Assembly: GCA_902776375.1 (NCBI GenBank)
Contig: CACYPV010000016.1
Span: 1-46,450, forward strand
Source: an uncultured Ruminococcus sp.
GTDB taxonomy: Bacteria > Bacillota > Clostridia > Oscillospirales > Acutalibacteraceae
Direction: 5' to 3'
Length of the DNA stretch: 46,450 nucleotides
How positions within the stretch are numbered: position 1 is the stretch's first letter; each line of letters opens with the position of its first letter. Shown one piece after another: positions 17,844-26,595 of the stretch. Under the pieces are notes generated by a model. That model saw nothing but the letters and a program-made list of their open reading frames with translations. It did not search any database and was not told where the DNA came from. A program made the translations under genes and the position numbers.

Positions 17844-18112
17844 CATGAGTATCACTTTTCCCAAGGGAATGTGATACTGTGAGACTCATGGGGAAAAACC
17901 GCATAAACAAGGGCTTTTTGCATAAGTCTCACGTGAGATTCTATATGATACTTATGACGCTGAAATGATACTTAAATGATACTTATGAAGCTGTTTTCAC
18001 ACCATGAGTATCATATTGCAGCGGGGTTGAGACTTATGTAAAAACCGCATAGATAAGCCATTTTTACCATGAGTATCATATTGTATAATGTTCTTGGGGC
18101 AGCGTGATACTC
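17844..18112. repeat. Cluster of about ten CATGAGTATCAT-type sites around a repeated core
   Basis: Copies of CATGAGTATCAY or its complement occur at 17844, 17871, 17945, 17965, 17976, 18003, 18068 and 18103, with the related CATAAGTCTCAC at 17921 and GAGACTTATG at 18028. Both orientations are present. Two copies of a core (AAAAACCGCATAAACAAG at 17894-17911 and AAAACCGCATAGATAAGCC at 18041-18059) sit among them. I see no gene here. The arrangement resembles iterons or a cluster of protein-binding sites. Confidence 0.7.
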
Positions 18113-18128
18113 AAGCGTCCCAATAATC

Positions 18129-18217
18129 CGCGGGCGCACACATGGGTGCGCCCCTACGTCGTTAATCAAACGTTTCCGCTAATTCATCTAGCATCTAGCC
18201 TCTAGCATCTAGCATCT
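18129..18217. repeat. Composite repeat, half copy (hairpin plus heptad array)
   Basis: One hairpin (GGGCGCAC-ACATGG-GTGCGCCC), then CCTACGTCGTTAATC, AAACGTTTCCGCTAAT and a heptad array (CATCTAG and CCTCTAG units). It is a near-perfect inverted copy of the start of the element at 18821, so nrdR is bracketed by inverted repeats of about 95 bp. Confidence 0.85.
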
Positions 18218-18268
18218 AAAAAAAGGTTGCCTCAACGCCCTGTTACGGGAATGAGACAACCGTTTTTT
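18217..18268 (-). terminator. nrdR terminator (bidirectional)
   Basis: GGTTGCCTCA (18225-18234) pairs with TGAGACAACC (18252-18261), with an inner CCC/GGG stem. On the minus strand seven Ts follow; on the plus strand six Ts follow. Confidence 0.8.
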
Positions 18269-18269
18269 C

Positions 18270-18731
18270 TTATTTGCTTTTCTCGGTGAGCAGCTTATTG
18301 AGCTCCTCCATGAAGGTGTTGATGTCCTTGAACTGGCGGTAAACGGAAGCGAAGCGAACGTAGGAGACCTCGTCCACCTTTTTGATTTCTTCCATAGCCA
18401 GCTCGCCGATCTGCGCCGTGGTGATCTCGCGCTCGAGGGCGCTTTGTATCTTGCTTTCGATGGTGTTGACCATTGTTTCTATCTGCTGTATAGACACGGG
18501 GCGCTTTTCGCACGCTCTCAAAATGCCCGCGGTAAGCTTGTTGCGGTCAAAGACCTCGCGCGATTTGTCGCGCTTGACGACGATTATCGGCACGGTCTCG
18601 ATTATTTCATGGGTAGTAAAGCGCTTGCCGCAGCCCAAACACTCTCTGCGGCGGCGGATCCTCTCGCCGTCGTCCGCTGAACGCGAGTCGATTACTTTAC
18701 TTTCCTCAAAGCTGCAATAAGGGCATTTCAC
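18270..18731 (-). CDS. nrdR: Transcriptional repressor NrdR
   Basis: A 153-aa regulator of ribonucleotide reductase genes that senses ATP/dATP. The N-terminal zinc ribbon uses Cys3, Cys6, Cys31 and Cys34 ([18 protein letters not shown]); an ATP-cone domain follows from about residue 49 ([24 protein letters not shown]). Length is normal. No nrd operon is visible in the window. The gene and its terminator sit between inverted composite repeats. Confidence 0.95.
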   Translation of the reverse strand: MKCPYCSFEESKVIDSRSADDGERIRRRRECLGCGKRFTTHEIIETVPIIVVKRDKSREVFDRNKLTAGILRACEKRPVSIQQIETMVNTIESKIQSALEREITTAQIGELAMEEIKKVDEVSYVRFASVYRQFKDINTFMEELNKLLTEKSK

Positions 18732-18820
18732 AACTGATCACCTCGAATTATTCTCTAAAAAAATTATATCATAGAATTATAAATAAAACAAGATGAATAA
18801 GTTTACAATATTTTAATTTT

Positions 18821-19057
18821 TAGAAGCTAGATGCTAGATACTAGATGCTAGATGTTTTAGCGGAAACGTTTGATTAACGACGTAGGGGCGCACCCATGTG
18901 TGCGCCCGCGGAATATTGCGACGTTTCGGGAGACCGCAAGGGTCTCCCCTACACCTCTAGCCTCTAGCTTCTAGCCTCTAGCTTCTAGCCTCTAGCCTCT
19001 AGCCTCTAGCTTCTAGCCTCTAGCTTCTAGCCTCTAGCCTCTAGCCTCTAGCTTCTA
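18821..19057. repeat. Composite repeat, full copy, with longest heptad array
   Basis: Order: short heptad array (TAGAAGC, TAGATGC, TAGATAC; 18821-18853), TTTTAGCGGAAACGTTTGATT, hairpin GGGCGCAC/GTGCGCCC, a GAATATTGCGACGTTTC linker, a second hairpin GGGAGACC/GGTCTCCC, CTACAC, then about 15 heptads (CTAGCCT, CTAGCTT; 18954-19057). The long array runs into the dacA stop codon: its last unit provides the TAG. Confidence 0.9.
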
Positions 19058-20401
19058 AAAGTTCCTGTACCTCTTTACCTCGCGGTTTCTTCTCTTTTTG
19101 GCGCGGTGCACCCTTGCGGCGATTATGTAAATAACTATCACCAGCACGATGATGCCGATGATGATGAGGAACCAGTAGGATCTGAAAATTTCGCCCATCG
19201 TTTCCCCAAACGCCTTTAAGCCGCTGTAGCTCACGTCGTCGGCGGGCAGCAGGTTGACCGTTTCAACAAGCTGTTTTTCGCCGGAGTTAGGGTCTATGAA
19301 ATACACCGAGGCGGTGCCGACAACATCGTCCTTTTTAAGCGGAGCCTTAAGCTGCTCGGGAACGTCCGGCTCTATTATGACCTCGTCGGGCTCAAGCTCC
19401 TTCGGGATTATCGTTATCAGGTTTTTCTCGGGAACGAGCGTGACCTTGCTGCGATCCATCGACGACTTTACGCCCGTTTCGCAAATAGGCGTTTCGGTCG
19501 TTTTGAGCGTGGTGAGCTCCAGTTCGGTCAGGCACCAGCGGAACAGCGCCTTTGCGTCGATAAAGGTGTAATACTCCTCCTGATCGCCCATTTTGTAGGG
19601 AGCGCCGAGCAGTATGAGCATGTAGGACTGACCGTCAGCCGAGCCCATGGTGACAAGGCATCTGCCCGCCTCGTCGGTGGTGCCGGTCTTGATACCCTCG
19701 GCGTACTGATAATAATACTCGCTGTTGCTGTCGATGAGCAGGTTGGTCGTCCTGATCGGATCCTCGTCGCCCTCGCAGGTATACGAAACGGTATTGGATA
19801 TCTTTTTGAAACGCGGCAATTTAAGCGCATAGTTGGTTATCAAAAGCAGGTCGCGCGCCGTGGTGTAGTGGTTTTTGTCGTGAAGTCCGTCGGCATTGGC
19901 GAAGTGGGTGTTCTTGCAGCCCAGCTCCTGAGCCTTCGCGTTCATTTTATTCACGAAAACATTGATGTCGCCGCCGCCCACATAATCGGCAAGCACCAGC
20001 GCGGCGTCGTTGCCCGAGGGCACCATAAGGCTGTAAAGCAGGTCGATGACCTTTACCTTTTGCCCGATATGATCTTCCAGATACGCGGTGGAGCTGCCCG
20101 TGCCTTTGAGCTTGTCGAGCACCGATTTCTTGATCTCGATACGGGTGTTGTCGATATCCTCGATGTTCTCGTAGGCGATGATGTATGTCATTATTTTGGT
20201 GGTCGACGCCGGGTACATCTGCTTGTCGGCGTCCTTTTCGTACACCGTCTGACCGTTGTCCATGCTGACAAGGAGGACGGATTTTGAATGTGTATTTATA
20301 TTGTTGGGGTAGCTGACGGCTCCCGCGCTGCACACGGACGCGCTAAAAAGCACGGTCATCAGCATGATCACGGCAATAAATCCGCACGCAAATTTTTTCA
20401 T
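19055..20401 (-). CDS. dacA: D-alanyl-D-alanine carboxypeptidase (PBP5/DacA-like, S11)
   Basis: A 448-aa membrane-anchored enzyme that trims pentapeptides of peptidoglycan. An N-terminal signal peptide (KKFACGFIAVIMLMTVLFSASVCSA) precedes the catalytic domain with STTK at 66-69, SGN at 129-131 and KTG at 238-240. A beta-rich domain follows, then one C-terminal membrane helix (WFLIIIGIIVLVIVIYIIAA) and a basic tail. The ATG at 20401 is preferred because GGGGAG lies 7 nt upstream. The symbol marks the family; a DacF or DacB-type sporulation role is equally possible. The stop TAG belongs to a heptad array. Confidence 0.88.
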   Translation of the reverse strand: MKKFACGFIAVIMLMTVLFSASVCSAGAVSYPNNINTHSKSVLLVSMDNGQTVYEKDADKQMYPASTTKIMTYIIAYENIEDIDNTRIEIKKSVLDKLKGTGSSTAYLEDHIGQKVKVIDLLYSLMVPSGNDAALVLADYVGGGDINVFVNKMNAKAQELGCKNTHFANADGLHDKNHYTTARDLLLITNYALKLPRFKKISNTVSYTCEGDEDPIRTTNLLIDSNSEYYYQYAEGIKTGTTDEAGRCLVTMGSADGQSYMLILLGAPYKMGDQEEYYTFIDAKALFRWCLTELELTTLKTTETPICETGVKSSMDRSKVTLVPEKNLITIIPKELEPDEVIIEPDVPEQLKAPLKKDDVVGTASVYFIDPNSGEKQLVETVNLLPADDVSYSGLKAFGETMGEIFRSYWFLIIIGIIVLVIVIYIIAARVHRAKKRRNREVKRYRNF

Positions 20402-20413
20402 TGGCATTCTCCC

Positions 20414-22459
20414 CTAGTTCAAAGTGTATTGTCCGCCGCGCGAAAACAGGCGGTCGACCTCTGCCTTGAGCAGCCGCAGCTCGTCGTTGCGCAGGTCTTT
20501 ATATGTATAAATGATGTCGTCGGCGATCTTTTGTGACCGTTCAAGGCTTTTTGTGTCGGCAAAATCGGCAATGGACATCTGCGGAAGTCCGTGCTGGCGC
20601 TCGCCGAAGAAGTCGCCGGGACCCCGCATTTTAAGATCCTCGTCGGCTATCTTGAAGCCGTCGTTGGTGGCGCACATGACGTTCAGGCGTTCAAGCGTGT
20701 CGTGGCTGCGGCGGTCGCTTATCAGCACGCAGTAGGATTGAAAGCTTCCCCTGCCGACGCGTCCGCGAAGCTGATGGAGCTGCGAAAGCCCGAACCGCTC
20801 GGCATTTTCTATCACCATGACCGAAGCGTTCGGCACGTCGACGCCGACCTCGATAACGGTGGTCGCGACCAGCAGCGAGTATCTGTTGGCGGCGAAGTCG
20901 GACATTATCCGCTCCTTTTCGTCCGGCTTTGTCTTGCCGTGAACGACCGCTACGGGTATGTCGGAAAAGTCGCGCAGCATAAGCTCGGCGGCGTATTCCT
21001 CGGCTGAGGCTACGTCGGCAAGCTCGCCCTCCTCGATAAGCGGACAGACGATGTACGCCTGCCTGCCCGCGGCTATCTCTTTTCTGATAAAGTTGTATAT
21101 TTTGGGTCTGTCGGCTCCGCGGCGAAGCACGGTCTTTACCGGCTTGCGCGACGGCGGCAGCTCGTCGATTATCGAGATATCGAGGTCGCCGAAGATGATG
21201 AGCCCCAAGGTGCGCGGTATGGGCGTGGCGCTCATTACCATCAGGTGCGGGTTTTCGCCCTTGCCCAAAAGTGCCGCGCGCTGGGCTACGCCGAAGCGGT
21301 GCTGCTCGTCGGTGACGGCAAGTCCCAGGCTGCGGAACTCGGTTTTGTCGGTGATAAGCGCGTGGGTGCCGATAACAAGGTCGATCTCGCCCTCGGCAAG
21401 TCCGCTTCTTACGCGCTTTTTCTCGCTCTCTTTAAGCGAGCCGCTGAGCAGGGCTACATTGAGCCCGGTGTTTTCAAGCAGCTTTGAAAGGTTTTCGTAA
21501 TGCTGCCTTGCAAGTATTTCGGTAGGCGCCATAAACGCCGCCTGAAAGCCGTTTTTGGCTACGGTATAGCACAGCGAGGCGGCGACCGCCGTCTTGCCCG
21601 AACCCACGTCGCCCTGTATAAGGCGGTTCATCGGCTCGGAATTTTTGGTTATATCGGCAACGCAGTCGGCTATCGCCCGCTTTTGCGCGCCGGTCATTTC
21701 AAACGGAAGCAGCTTTTCAAACTCGCGCGAATGGTCTTCGGCTATCCTCACGCCGCTTACTCCCCTGTTGCGCCCCTTCATTCCGCGCATGCCGAGGTTT
21801 AGCACAAGCAGCTCCTCGGTGACAAGCCGCTCGCGGGCTTTGTCAAGCGCCTGGCGGGTCTTGGGGAAATGTATGTCGCAAAGCGCCTGCCTGAGGCCGC
21901 ACAAGCCGTACTTTTTGCGGATGTACTCGGGAATGGGGTCGTTGACAGTCTCGGGCAAAAGCGCAAGGGACTGCTCGACCGCCGCCGAAATCTGCTTGTT
22001 GTAAAGCCCCGCCGTAGTGCGGTAAACCGGGTGGATCATCGCGCCCTTTGAAACGGGAGCGAAGGTAGGCGATATCATTTGCGCGCCGTAATTGCTGATG
22101 TTTATTTTTCCGTAAAAGAAGTATTCTTCTCCGTAAGCGAGCATTTGGCTGATGTACGGATTGTTGAACCAAACTAGCTCAAGCTTGTCGGTGTCGTCGT
22201 ACACTGTGGTCTTTGCAAGCACTATGCCGCCGGACTTGACGCTGTTGTACACAGCCGTACCCAGCCGCGCGCGTATGCAGTAGGTGCCGCCTTCAAGCAT
22301 GTTTGCGATTTTTTCAACGGAAGTCCAGTCCTCATAGGCACGGGGAAAGAAGTTCAATAGTTCGCCTACCGAATCGACCCCGAGCTTTCGGAAAAGCTCC
22401 GCGCGTTTTGTGCCTACTCCCTTTAGCCCGGTGAGAGGCGTTTTATATAATGATGGCAT
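20414..22459 (-). CDS. recG: ATP-dependent DNA helicase RecG
   Basis: A 681-aa branched-DNA helicase for fork reversal and recombination. The N-terminal wedge/OB domain covers about 1-230, then helicase motifs: MTGAQKRAI, Walker A GDVGSGKT at 283-290, MAPTEILARQHY, DEQHRFGV, MSATPIPRTL, and the C-terminal VHGKTKPDEKERIM, TTVIEVGVDVPNA and QLRGRVGRG. Length matches the family. It lies 83 bp after fakA, as in many Firmicutes where recG follows the DAK2-domain gene. Confidence 0.95.
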   Translation of the reverse strand: MPSLYKTPLTGLKGVGTKRAELFRKLGVDSVGELLNFFPRAYEDWTSVEKIANMLEGGTYCIRARLGTAVYNSVKSGGIVLAKTTVYDDTDKLELVWFNNPYISQMLAYGEEYFFYGKINISNYGAQMISPTFAPVSKGAMIHPVYRTTAGLYNKQISAAVEQSLALLPETVNDPIPEYIRKKYGLCGLRQALCDIHFPKTRQALDKARERLVTEELLVLNLGMRGMKGRNRGVSGVRIAEDHSREFEKLLPFEMTGAQKRAIADCVADITKNSEPMNRLIQGDVGSGKTAVAASLCYTVAKNGFQAAFMAPTEILARQHYENLSKLLENTGLNVALLSGSLKESEKKRVRSGLAEGEIDLVIGTHALITDKTEFRSLGLAVTDEQHRFGVAQRAALLGKGENPHLMVMSATPIPRTLGLIIFGDLDISIIDELPPSRKPVKTVLRRGADRPKIYNFIRKEIAAGRQAYIVCPLIEEGELADVASAEEYAAELMLRDFSDIPVAVVHGKTKPDEKERIMSDFAANRYSLLVATTVIEVGVDVPNASVMVIENAERFGLSQLHQLRGRVGRGSFQSYCVLISDRRSHDTLERLNVMCATNDGFKIADEDLKMRGPGDFFGERQHGLPQMSIADFADTKSLERSQKIADDIIYTYKDLRNDELRLLKAEVDRLFSRGGQYTLN

Positions 22460-22474
22460 AACAGTAATGATACA

Positions 22475-22499
22475 GAAAAGGCAGGGGCAAGCCCCCGCC
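22475..22499 (-). terminator. fakA terminator
   Basis: On the minus strand GGCGGGGGC pairs with GCCCCTGCC around a very short loop (one G-T pair), followed by TTTTC. It lies about 45 bp after the fakA stop. Confidence 0.55.
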
Positions 22500-22541
22500 C
22501 TATAAGCAGTTTATTGTTTATATGAATGTTACAGCCGGCGC

Positions 22542-24203
22542 TTACTCAACGCTGAGGATGAAGTAATAGATAGGCTGATCGCCCTTTACAAGCGAGATAT
22601 CGGCGCGTGAGCCGAACTTGTCGCACAGCTCCTCATAAGCCTTGTTAGCGTCCTCCTCGCTTACGTCCTCGCCGTAGATGAGCGTGATGAACGAGGTGTC
22701 GCGGGTGACCATATCCTTGCTGAGCTTCACAAGAGCCTTGACGGCGCTCTTTTCGGTGATGGTGAGCTTGCCGTTCTGCAGCGCGATGATGTCGCCCTCT
22801 TTGATCTTCTTTCCGCCGAACTCGCTGTTGCGCGCCGCAAAGGTGACAAGACCTGTGCCAACGCCGTGAGCCGCGTCAAGCATGAGCTGAGCGTTGCTCT
22901 CGGCAGAGATGTCGGGGTCGAAGTTGAGCATAGCGGTCATTCCCTGCGGGATGGTGCGTGTGGGAACGATGACTACCTTTCTGTCGGTGACGAGCGGTAC
23001 GACCTGCTCAGCGGCAAGAATGATGTTTTTGTTGTTGGGAAGCACCATGACGGTCTTTGCGGGAGTGCCCAGAACAGCCTCGAGGATATCGTCGGTGCTG
23101 GGGTTCATGCTCTGTCCGCCGGAAACCACGTTTGTGCAGCCCAGATCGTTAAAGAGTGTTTTAAGTCCGTCGCCCGCCGCTACCGCTACAAAGCCAAAAT
23201 CATCAACGGGCTCGGCAAAAGGGAAGGTTTCTTTCTTCTTATTCTTCTTTTTGGAAGACTTTTTGCTGTTCTGCTTGGCGTTCTTATGCTGCTCCTTCAT
23301 GTTCTCGACCTTAACCGCGAGAAGCTGACCGTAGAGCAGACCCTTTTCCAGAACAACGTTCGGGGTCTCGGTGTGGACATGGATCTTGATGATCTCCTCG
23401 TCGTTGACCATTACCACGCAGTCGCCGATAGTCTGGAGGAAGGAGCGCAGATCGTCGGGCTCAAGCTCACATTCGGGCTCTCTGCCTACGATGATCTCGG
23501 TACAGTAGGTGAACTCGATGTCGTCGTCGAACTCGGCGGCGGCGCTGTCGAAGCTCTCCATAGTGAGCGCCTGGTTTTCTTCGTATTCAACTATTTCGCC
23601 GTCCTTGAAGCAGCAAAGCATACCCTCAAAGATCGAGCAAAGTCCCTTGCCGCCGGCGTCTACAACGCCTGCCTTTTTGAGCACGGGGAGCAGCTCGGGA
23701 GTGATGGCAAGCGCGTCGTTAGCCTTGTTGACGATAGCCTGCCAAACGTAAACGGGGTCGGGATTCTCTCTTGAAGCCTCCATACCCGCTTCATAAGCCA
23801 TTCTGGCAACGGTAAGGATAGTGCCTTCGGTGGGCTTGGCAACAGCCTTGTACGCCGCGTCCACGCCGATACCCAGCGCGGCGGCGATGTTTTTGCCGTT
23901 GACCTCGTCGGTGTCTTTAAGTCCCTGAGCGAAGCCTCTGAAAAGGATAGAGGTGATAACGCCGGAGTTTCCTCTTGCGCCTCTGAGCATCGCCTTTGCC
24001 GCGATAGCCGCAACCTCGCCGGCGGTCTCGCCGTCATATTCCTCAAGCGCCTTTGCGGCAGCCATGACTGTCATCGACATGTTTGTACCTGTGTCGCCGT
24101 CGGGAACAGGGAAAATGTTGAGATCGTTTATATGATTCTTCTGGACGCTGATATTATGCGCGCCGGAAATAATCGCATTTCTTAAAACCTCTCCGTTAAT
24201 CAT
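22542..24203 (-). CDS. fakA: Fatty acid kinase catalytic subunit FakA-like (DAK2-domain, YloV)
   Basis: A 553-aa protein. The N-terminal DAK2 domain has NDLNIFPVPDGDTGTNMSMTV (nucleotide and metal-binding Asp residues) and RGARGNSGVITS. The middle and C-terminal domains match the FakA/YloV family. Family members phosphorylate fatty acids bound by a DegV/FakB protein; a DegV protein is encoded at 40.8 kb. A very basic linker (Lys-rich, about residues 312-330) joins the middle and C-terminal domains. The start at 24203 has AAAGGATG upstream; the extra 25 codons of the open frame run into the promoter. Confidence 0.88.
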   Translation of the reverse strand: MINGEVLRNAIISGAHNISVQKNHINDLNIFPVPDGDTGTNMSMTVMAAAKALEEYDGETAGEVAAIAAKAMLRGARGNSGVITSILFRGFAQGLKDTDEVNGKNIAAALGIGVDAAYKAVAKPTEGTILTVARMAYEAGMEASRENPDPVYVWQAIVNKANDALAITPELLPVLKKAGVVDAGGKGLCSIFEGMLCCFKDGEIVEYEENQALTMESFDSAAAEFDDDIEFTYCTEIIVGREPECELEPDDLRSFLQTIGDCVVMVNDEEIIKIHVHTETPNVVLEKGLLYGQLLAVKVENMKEQHKNAKQNSKKSSKKKNKKKETFPFAEPVDDFGFVAVAAGDGLKTLFNDLGCTNVVSGGQSMNPSTDDILEAVLGTPAKTVMVLPNNKNIILAAEQVVPLVTDRKVVIVPTRTIPQGMTAMLNFDPDISAESNAQLMLDAAHGVGTGLVTFAARNSEFGGKKIKEGDIIALQNGKLTITEKSAVKALVKLSKDMVTRDTSFITLIYGEDVSEEDANKAYEELCDKFGSRADISLVKGDQPIYYFILSVE

Positions 24204-24249
24204 GAAAGCACATCCTTTACACAGTGTGTGTGATACATTGTCATACCTT

Positions 24250-24278
24250 ATTATACAAGGTTTTTGTGATGATTTCAA
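24250..24278 (-). promoter_or_regulatory. fakA promoter
   Basis: On the minus strand -35 TTGAAA (24273-24278), 17-bp spacer and perfect -10 TATAAT (24250-24255), about 45 bp before the start. Confidence 0.8.
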
Positions 24279-24300
24279 TAGTGTTTTGAGAAAAATTTGG

Positions 24301-25074
24301 CTATTCTACGCGAATACTTTCGGCACTTTTGCACTTTGCGCTGTTGTCGTCAAGGTCAAAAAGCGCTCCTTCCAGCCTGCACTCGCCGTCGGCAAGGTCA
24401 AACCGCGCGGGAAGCTTGGTTTTGAATTTATTGATGATTATTTCGGTCTTGACGCCCAGCACGGAATGGATAACGCCGGTCATGCCAAGGTCGGTTATAT
24501 AGCCCGTGCCGTTAGGCAAAACCTGAGCGTCCGAGGTCTGCACATGGGTGTGGGTGCCGAACACCGCGCTGACCCTGCCGTCGAGGTAATAGCCCATAGC
24601 GCGCTTTTCGCTTGTAGCCTCGGCGTGGAAATCCACCAGTATCAGCTTGCCCTCAGCCTGAGCCAGGGCGCGGTCGATAACGTCGAAGGCGCAGTCCAAG
24701 CCGCTTTCAAGGAACATATTGCCCATCAGGTTGATGACGGTGACTATGCGTCTGCCTGTGTCGATGTTTATTACGCCGTGACCCGGCGCGGCGCCGTCGG
24801 GGAAGTTTGCCGGACGCGCGATGAACGGGCTGCTGTCGAACAGCTCAAAAGCCTCCTTGCGGCGAAAGGCATGGTTGCCGAGCGTTATGGCGTCAACGCC
24901 GCTTTTGAACAGGTAATCAGCCGAAGCGGGCGTTATGCCGTTGCCGTCGGCGGAATTTTCGCCGTTGCAGATGACAAGATCAATTCCCTTTACCTTTTTT
25001 AAAGCGGGAAGCTTCGAGCGCAAAAAGCGGCAACCGACGCTGCCCACAACATCGCCTATGCAAAGTATACGCAT
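24301..25074 (-). CDS. ymdB: YmdB-family metallophosphoesterase
   Basis: A 257-aa calcineurin-like phosphoesterase of the YmdB/TIGR00282 group, which hydrolyses 2',3'-cAMP-type substrates and affects biofilm and sporulation decisions in Bacillus. Metal-binding elements: GDVVGSVG at the N-terminus, NGENSADGNGI, GNHAFRRKE, DFHAEATSEKRA and GTHTHVQTSD. The block after GNH (AFRRKE) differs from the TWDxKE form I recall for most members, but the metal ligands are intact. GGAGG lies before the ATG; 47 bp after yqfD. Confidence 0.88.
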   Translation of the reverse strand: MRILCIGDVVGSVGCRFLRSKLPALKKVKGIDLVICNGENSADGNGITPASADYLFKSGVDAITLGNHAFRRKEAFELFDSSPFIARPANFPDGAAPGHGVINIDTGRRIVTVINLMGNMFLESGLDCAFDVIDRALAQAEGKLILVDFHAEATSEKRAMGYYLDGRVSAVFGTHTHVQTSDAQVLPNGTGYITDLGMTGVIHSVLGVKTEIIINKFKTKLPARFDLADGECRLEGALFDLDDNSAKCKSAESIRVE

Positions 25075-25121
25075 ACTTTTCCTCCGTTTTTGGATTTAAC
25101 TCTCAATTCCCAACTATTATA

Positions 25122-26297
25122 CTATTCTTCCACGCTGAAATCAACACTTTCGGCTATATTCTCGTTAAAAACAAATTTTGCCGAGCAGGTAAAGCCGTCC
25201 TTCGTTTCGTCGATCGTAAAGCCTTTTGAAGTCAGTCTGCTGCCGCCCTTTTCAAATATTTCATACAGCAGCAGCTCCCTTTGGAACACGCGCTCCGCCT
25301 TTTGGCGGTCGTTTGTCACGGGCTTGCGCACGAGCTCGCGCGAGGTCTCGGTGACAAAGCCGAGCGGAAGCGACTGCCCGTTGAGGTTCAGAAAGGAGCT
25401 GTCGCGGGTGTACACCGCGTCGTCAAAGGAGCGGAAGCTCAGCGAGCAGGGCAGCTCAAAGCCCAAAAAGCTGAGTCTGCGGCGGCTTGCATTATTTTCT
25501 GACAAAGAAATATAGTTAAAGCTTTTCGGGAGATATAATTCCTTTTTAGAAATAACATCCGCATATACCTCTCCCCTCGCGCGGACATACCTCACCTTGT
25601 TGTTCTTGGTGACGGTAACGCCGCTAACAAGCAGGTCGCCCTTCGCCGCGCCGCTGCCCGTCTTGACCTGCGCTATGCCCTCGTCCGCGATTATCTTCGT
25701 GATGACCCCGTCGGCGTTTGCTTTAAGGTTGCAAGGCGTGGTGTTGTCGAGCGGCGGCTTTTCGGTCTTTTCCCTGACCTCTACCGTCGCGTGACAGCCG
25801 ACGATATTCACGCTCAGCCAGCCGATCTCGTCGACCTTCAAAAGGATATCGCGCCTCGCCTGCCCCGTGTCCGCCGTATGCTTATACGCGCCAATATGAA
25901 CGCCGCTTTCGGCGAGCAGACCTCTGAGCGCCGATTCGCTGACGCGCTTCTCCCCCGCTATGTCGATAGTCCAGATGAAATTCGACAGAAAAATAAGCAG
26001 CGCCAGCCCCGCCGCCGCGCCTATGGGTATGCCGATACGCGGCTTGTATTTGGCGGCAAAAAAAGGCAGCCCGTGCTTTGAGAGTATCCGCGCGCGCACC
26101 GAAGCCTTTCTCGCGAGCGGACGGATATGGCGGTAATCCCTGACCGACATAAAGCCCTCTATACCCTTAGCCGTCGGCTGAGCGTCCCAAATATTCACCC
26201 CGTTGCGGGCGGCAAGGTTCAAAAACCGCTCGGGCGACCTGCCCTCTGCTCTGAAAAACACGCTGCCTTTTACGTACCTTATCAGACCTAAAAGCAT
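25122..26297 (-). CDS. yqfD: Sporulation protein YqfD
   Basis: A 391-aa membrane protein of the YqfD family. An N-terminal cytoplasmic domain (GSVFFRAEGRSPERFLNLAARNGV, IWDAQPTAKGIEGFMSVRDYRHIRPLARK) precedes one helix (about 90-110, IGIPIGAAAGLALLIFLSNFIW) and a large extracytoplasmic domain. It is conserved among endospore formers and usually expressed in the mother cell; its biochemical role is unknown. It starts 9 bp after yqfC, forming the standard yqfC-yqfD pair. Confidence 0.9.
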   Translation of the reverse strand: MLLGLIRYVKGSVFFRAEGRSPERFLNLAARNGVNIWDAQPTAKGIEGFMSVRDYRHIRPLARKASVRARILSKHGLPFFAAKYKPRIGIPIGAAAGLALLIFLSNFIWTIDIAGEKRVSESALRGLLAESGVHIGAYKHTADTGQARRDILLKVDEIGWLSVNIVGCHATVEVREKTEKPPLDNTTPCNLKANADGVITKIIADEGIAQVKTGSGAAKGDLLVSGVTVTKNNKVRYVRARGEVYADVISKKELYLPKSFNYISLSENNASRRRLSFLGFELPCSLSFRSFDDAVYTRDSSFLNLNGQSLPLGFVTETSRELVRKPVTNDRQKAERVFQRELLLYEIFEKGGSRLTSKGFTIDETKDGFTCSAKFVFNENIAESVDFSVEE

Positions 26298-26306
26298 ATC
26301 ATCACC

Positions 26307-26537
26307 TCAGCATGTAAATTCTATATTAGAAATAAAACCGTATATCTCAACGCAGGAGCCCGAAATGCAGCGCAGCCTCAGCCCCCTGCCGCAAAAGGTA
26401 ATTATCATCCTGCCGGTGCTCAGCTTTATCCGCTCGCTCTCGTACAGCAATATCCCTGCCGAGCCCTCGATAAGCGCCTGACGGTTGCCCGTCATCTCGA
26501 TAAGCGGCGCGCCGCCAATATCCATACCGTTCTTCAA
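26307..26537 (-). CDS. yqfC: Sporulation protein YqfC (YabP/YqfC family)
   Basis: A 76-aa protein with the family pattern: IEMTGNRQALIEGSAGILLYESERIKL, then FCGRGLRLRCISGSCVEIYGFI. It begins at a TTG with GAGGTG 7 nt upstream; an in-frame ATG four codons later lacks a site. Paired with yqfD and divergent from ylbJ. Family members act in the mother cell during spore coat and cortex assembly. The 59-bp gap to ylbJ would have to hold both promoters; I see no clear sigma-A box there, which fits a sporulation sigma factor. Confidence 0.88.
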   Translation of the reverse strand: MKNGMDIGGAPLIEMTGNRQALIEGSAGILLYESERIKLSTGRMIITFCGRGLRLRCISGSCVEIYGFISNIEFTC

Positions 26538-26595
26538 TTTCGTTCACCTCGTTAATAATTATTCACGCCGCGGCATAGATATTAACGGTGATGTA

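Noticed and set aside
18954-19057. Heptad array as a CRISPR
   Set aside because: Units are 7 bp without unique spacers; no cas gene is present.
26485-26595. Upstream extension of ylbJ
   Set aside because: It overlaps yqfC on the opposite strand and adds no membrane or family sequence; the ATG at 26596 starts the conserved part.
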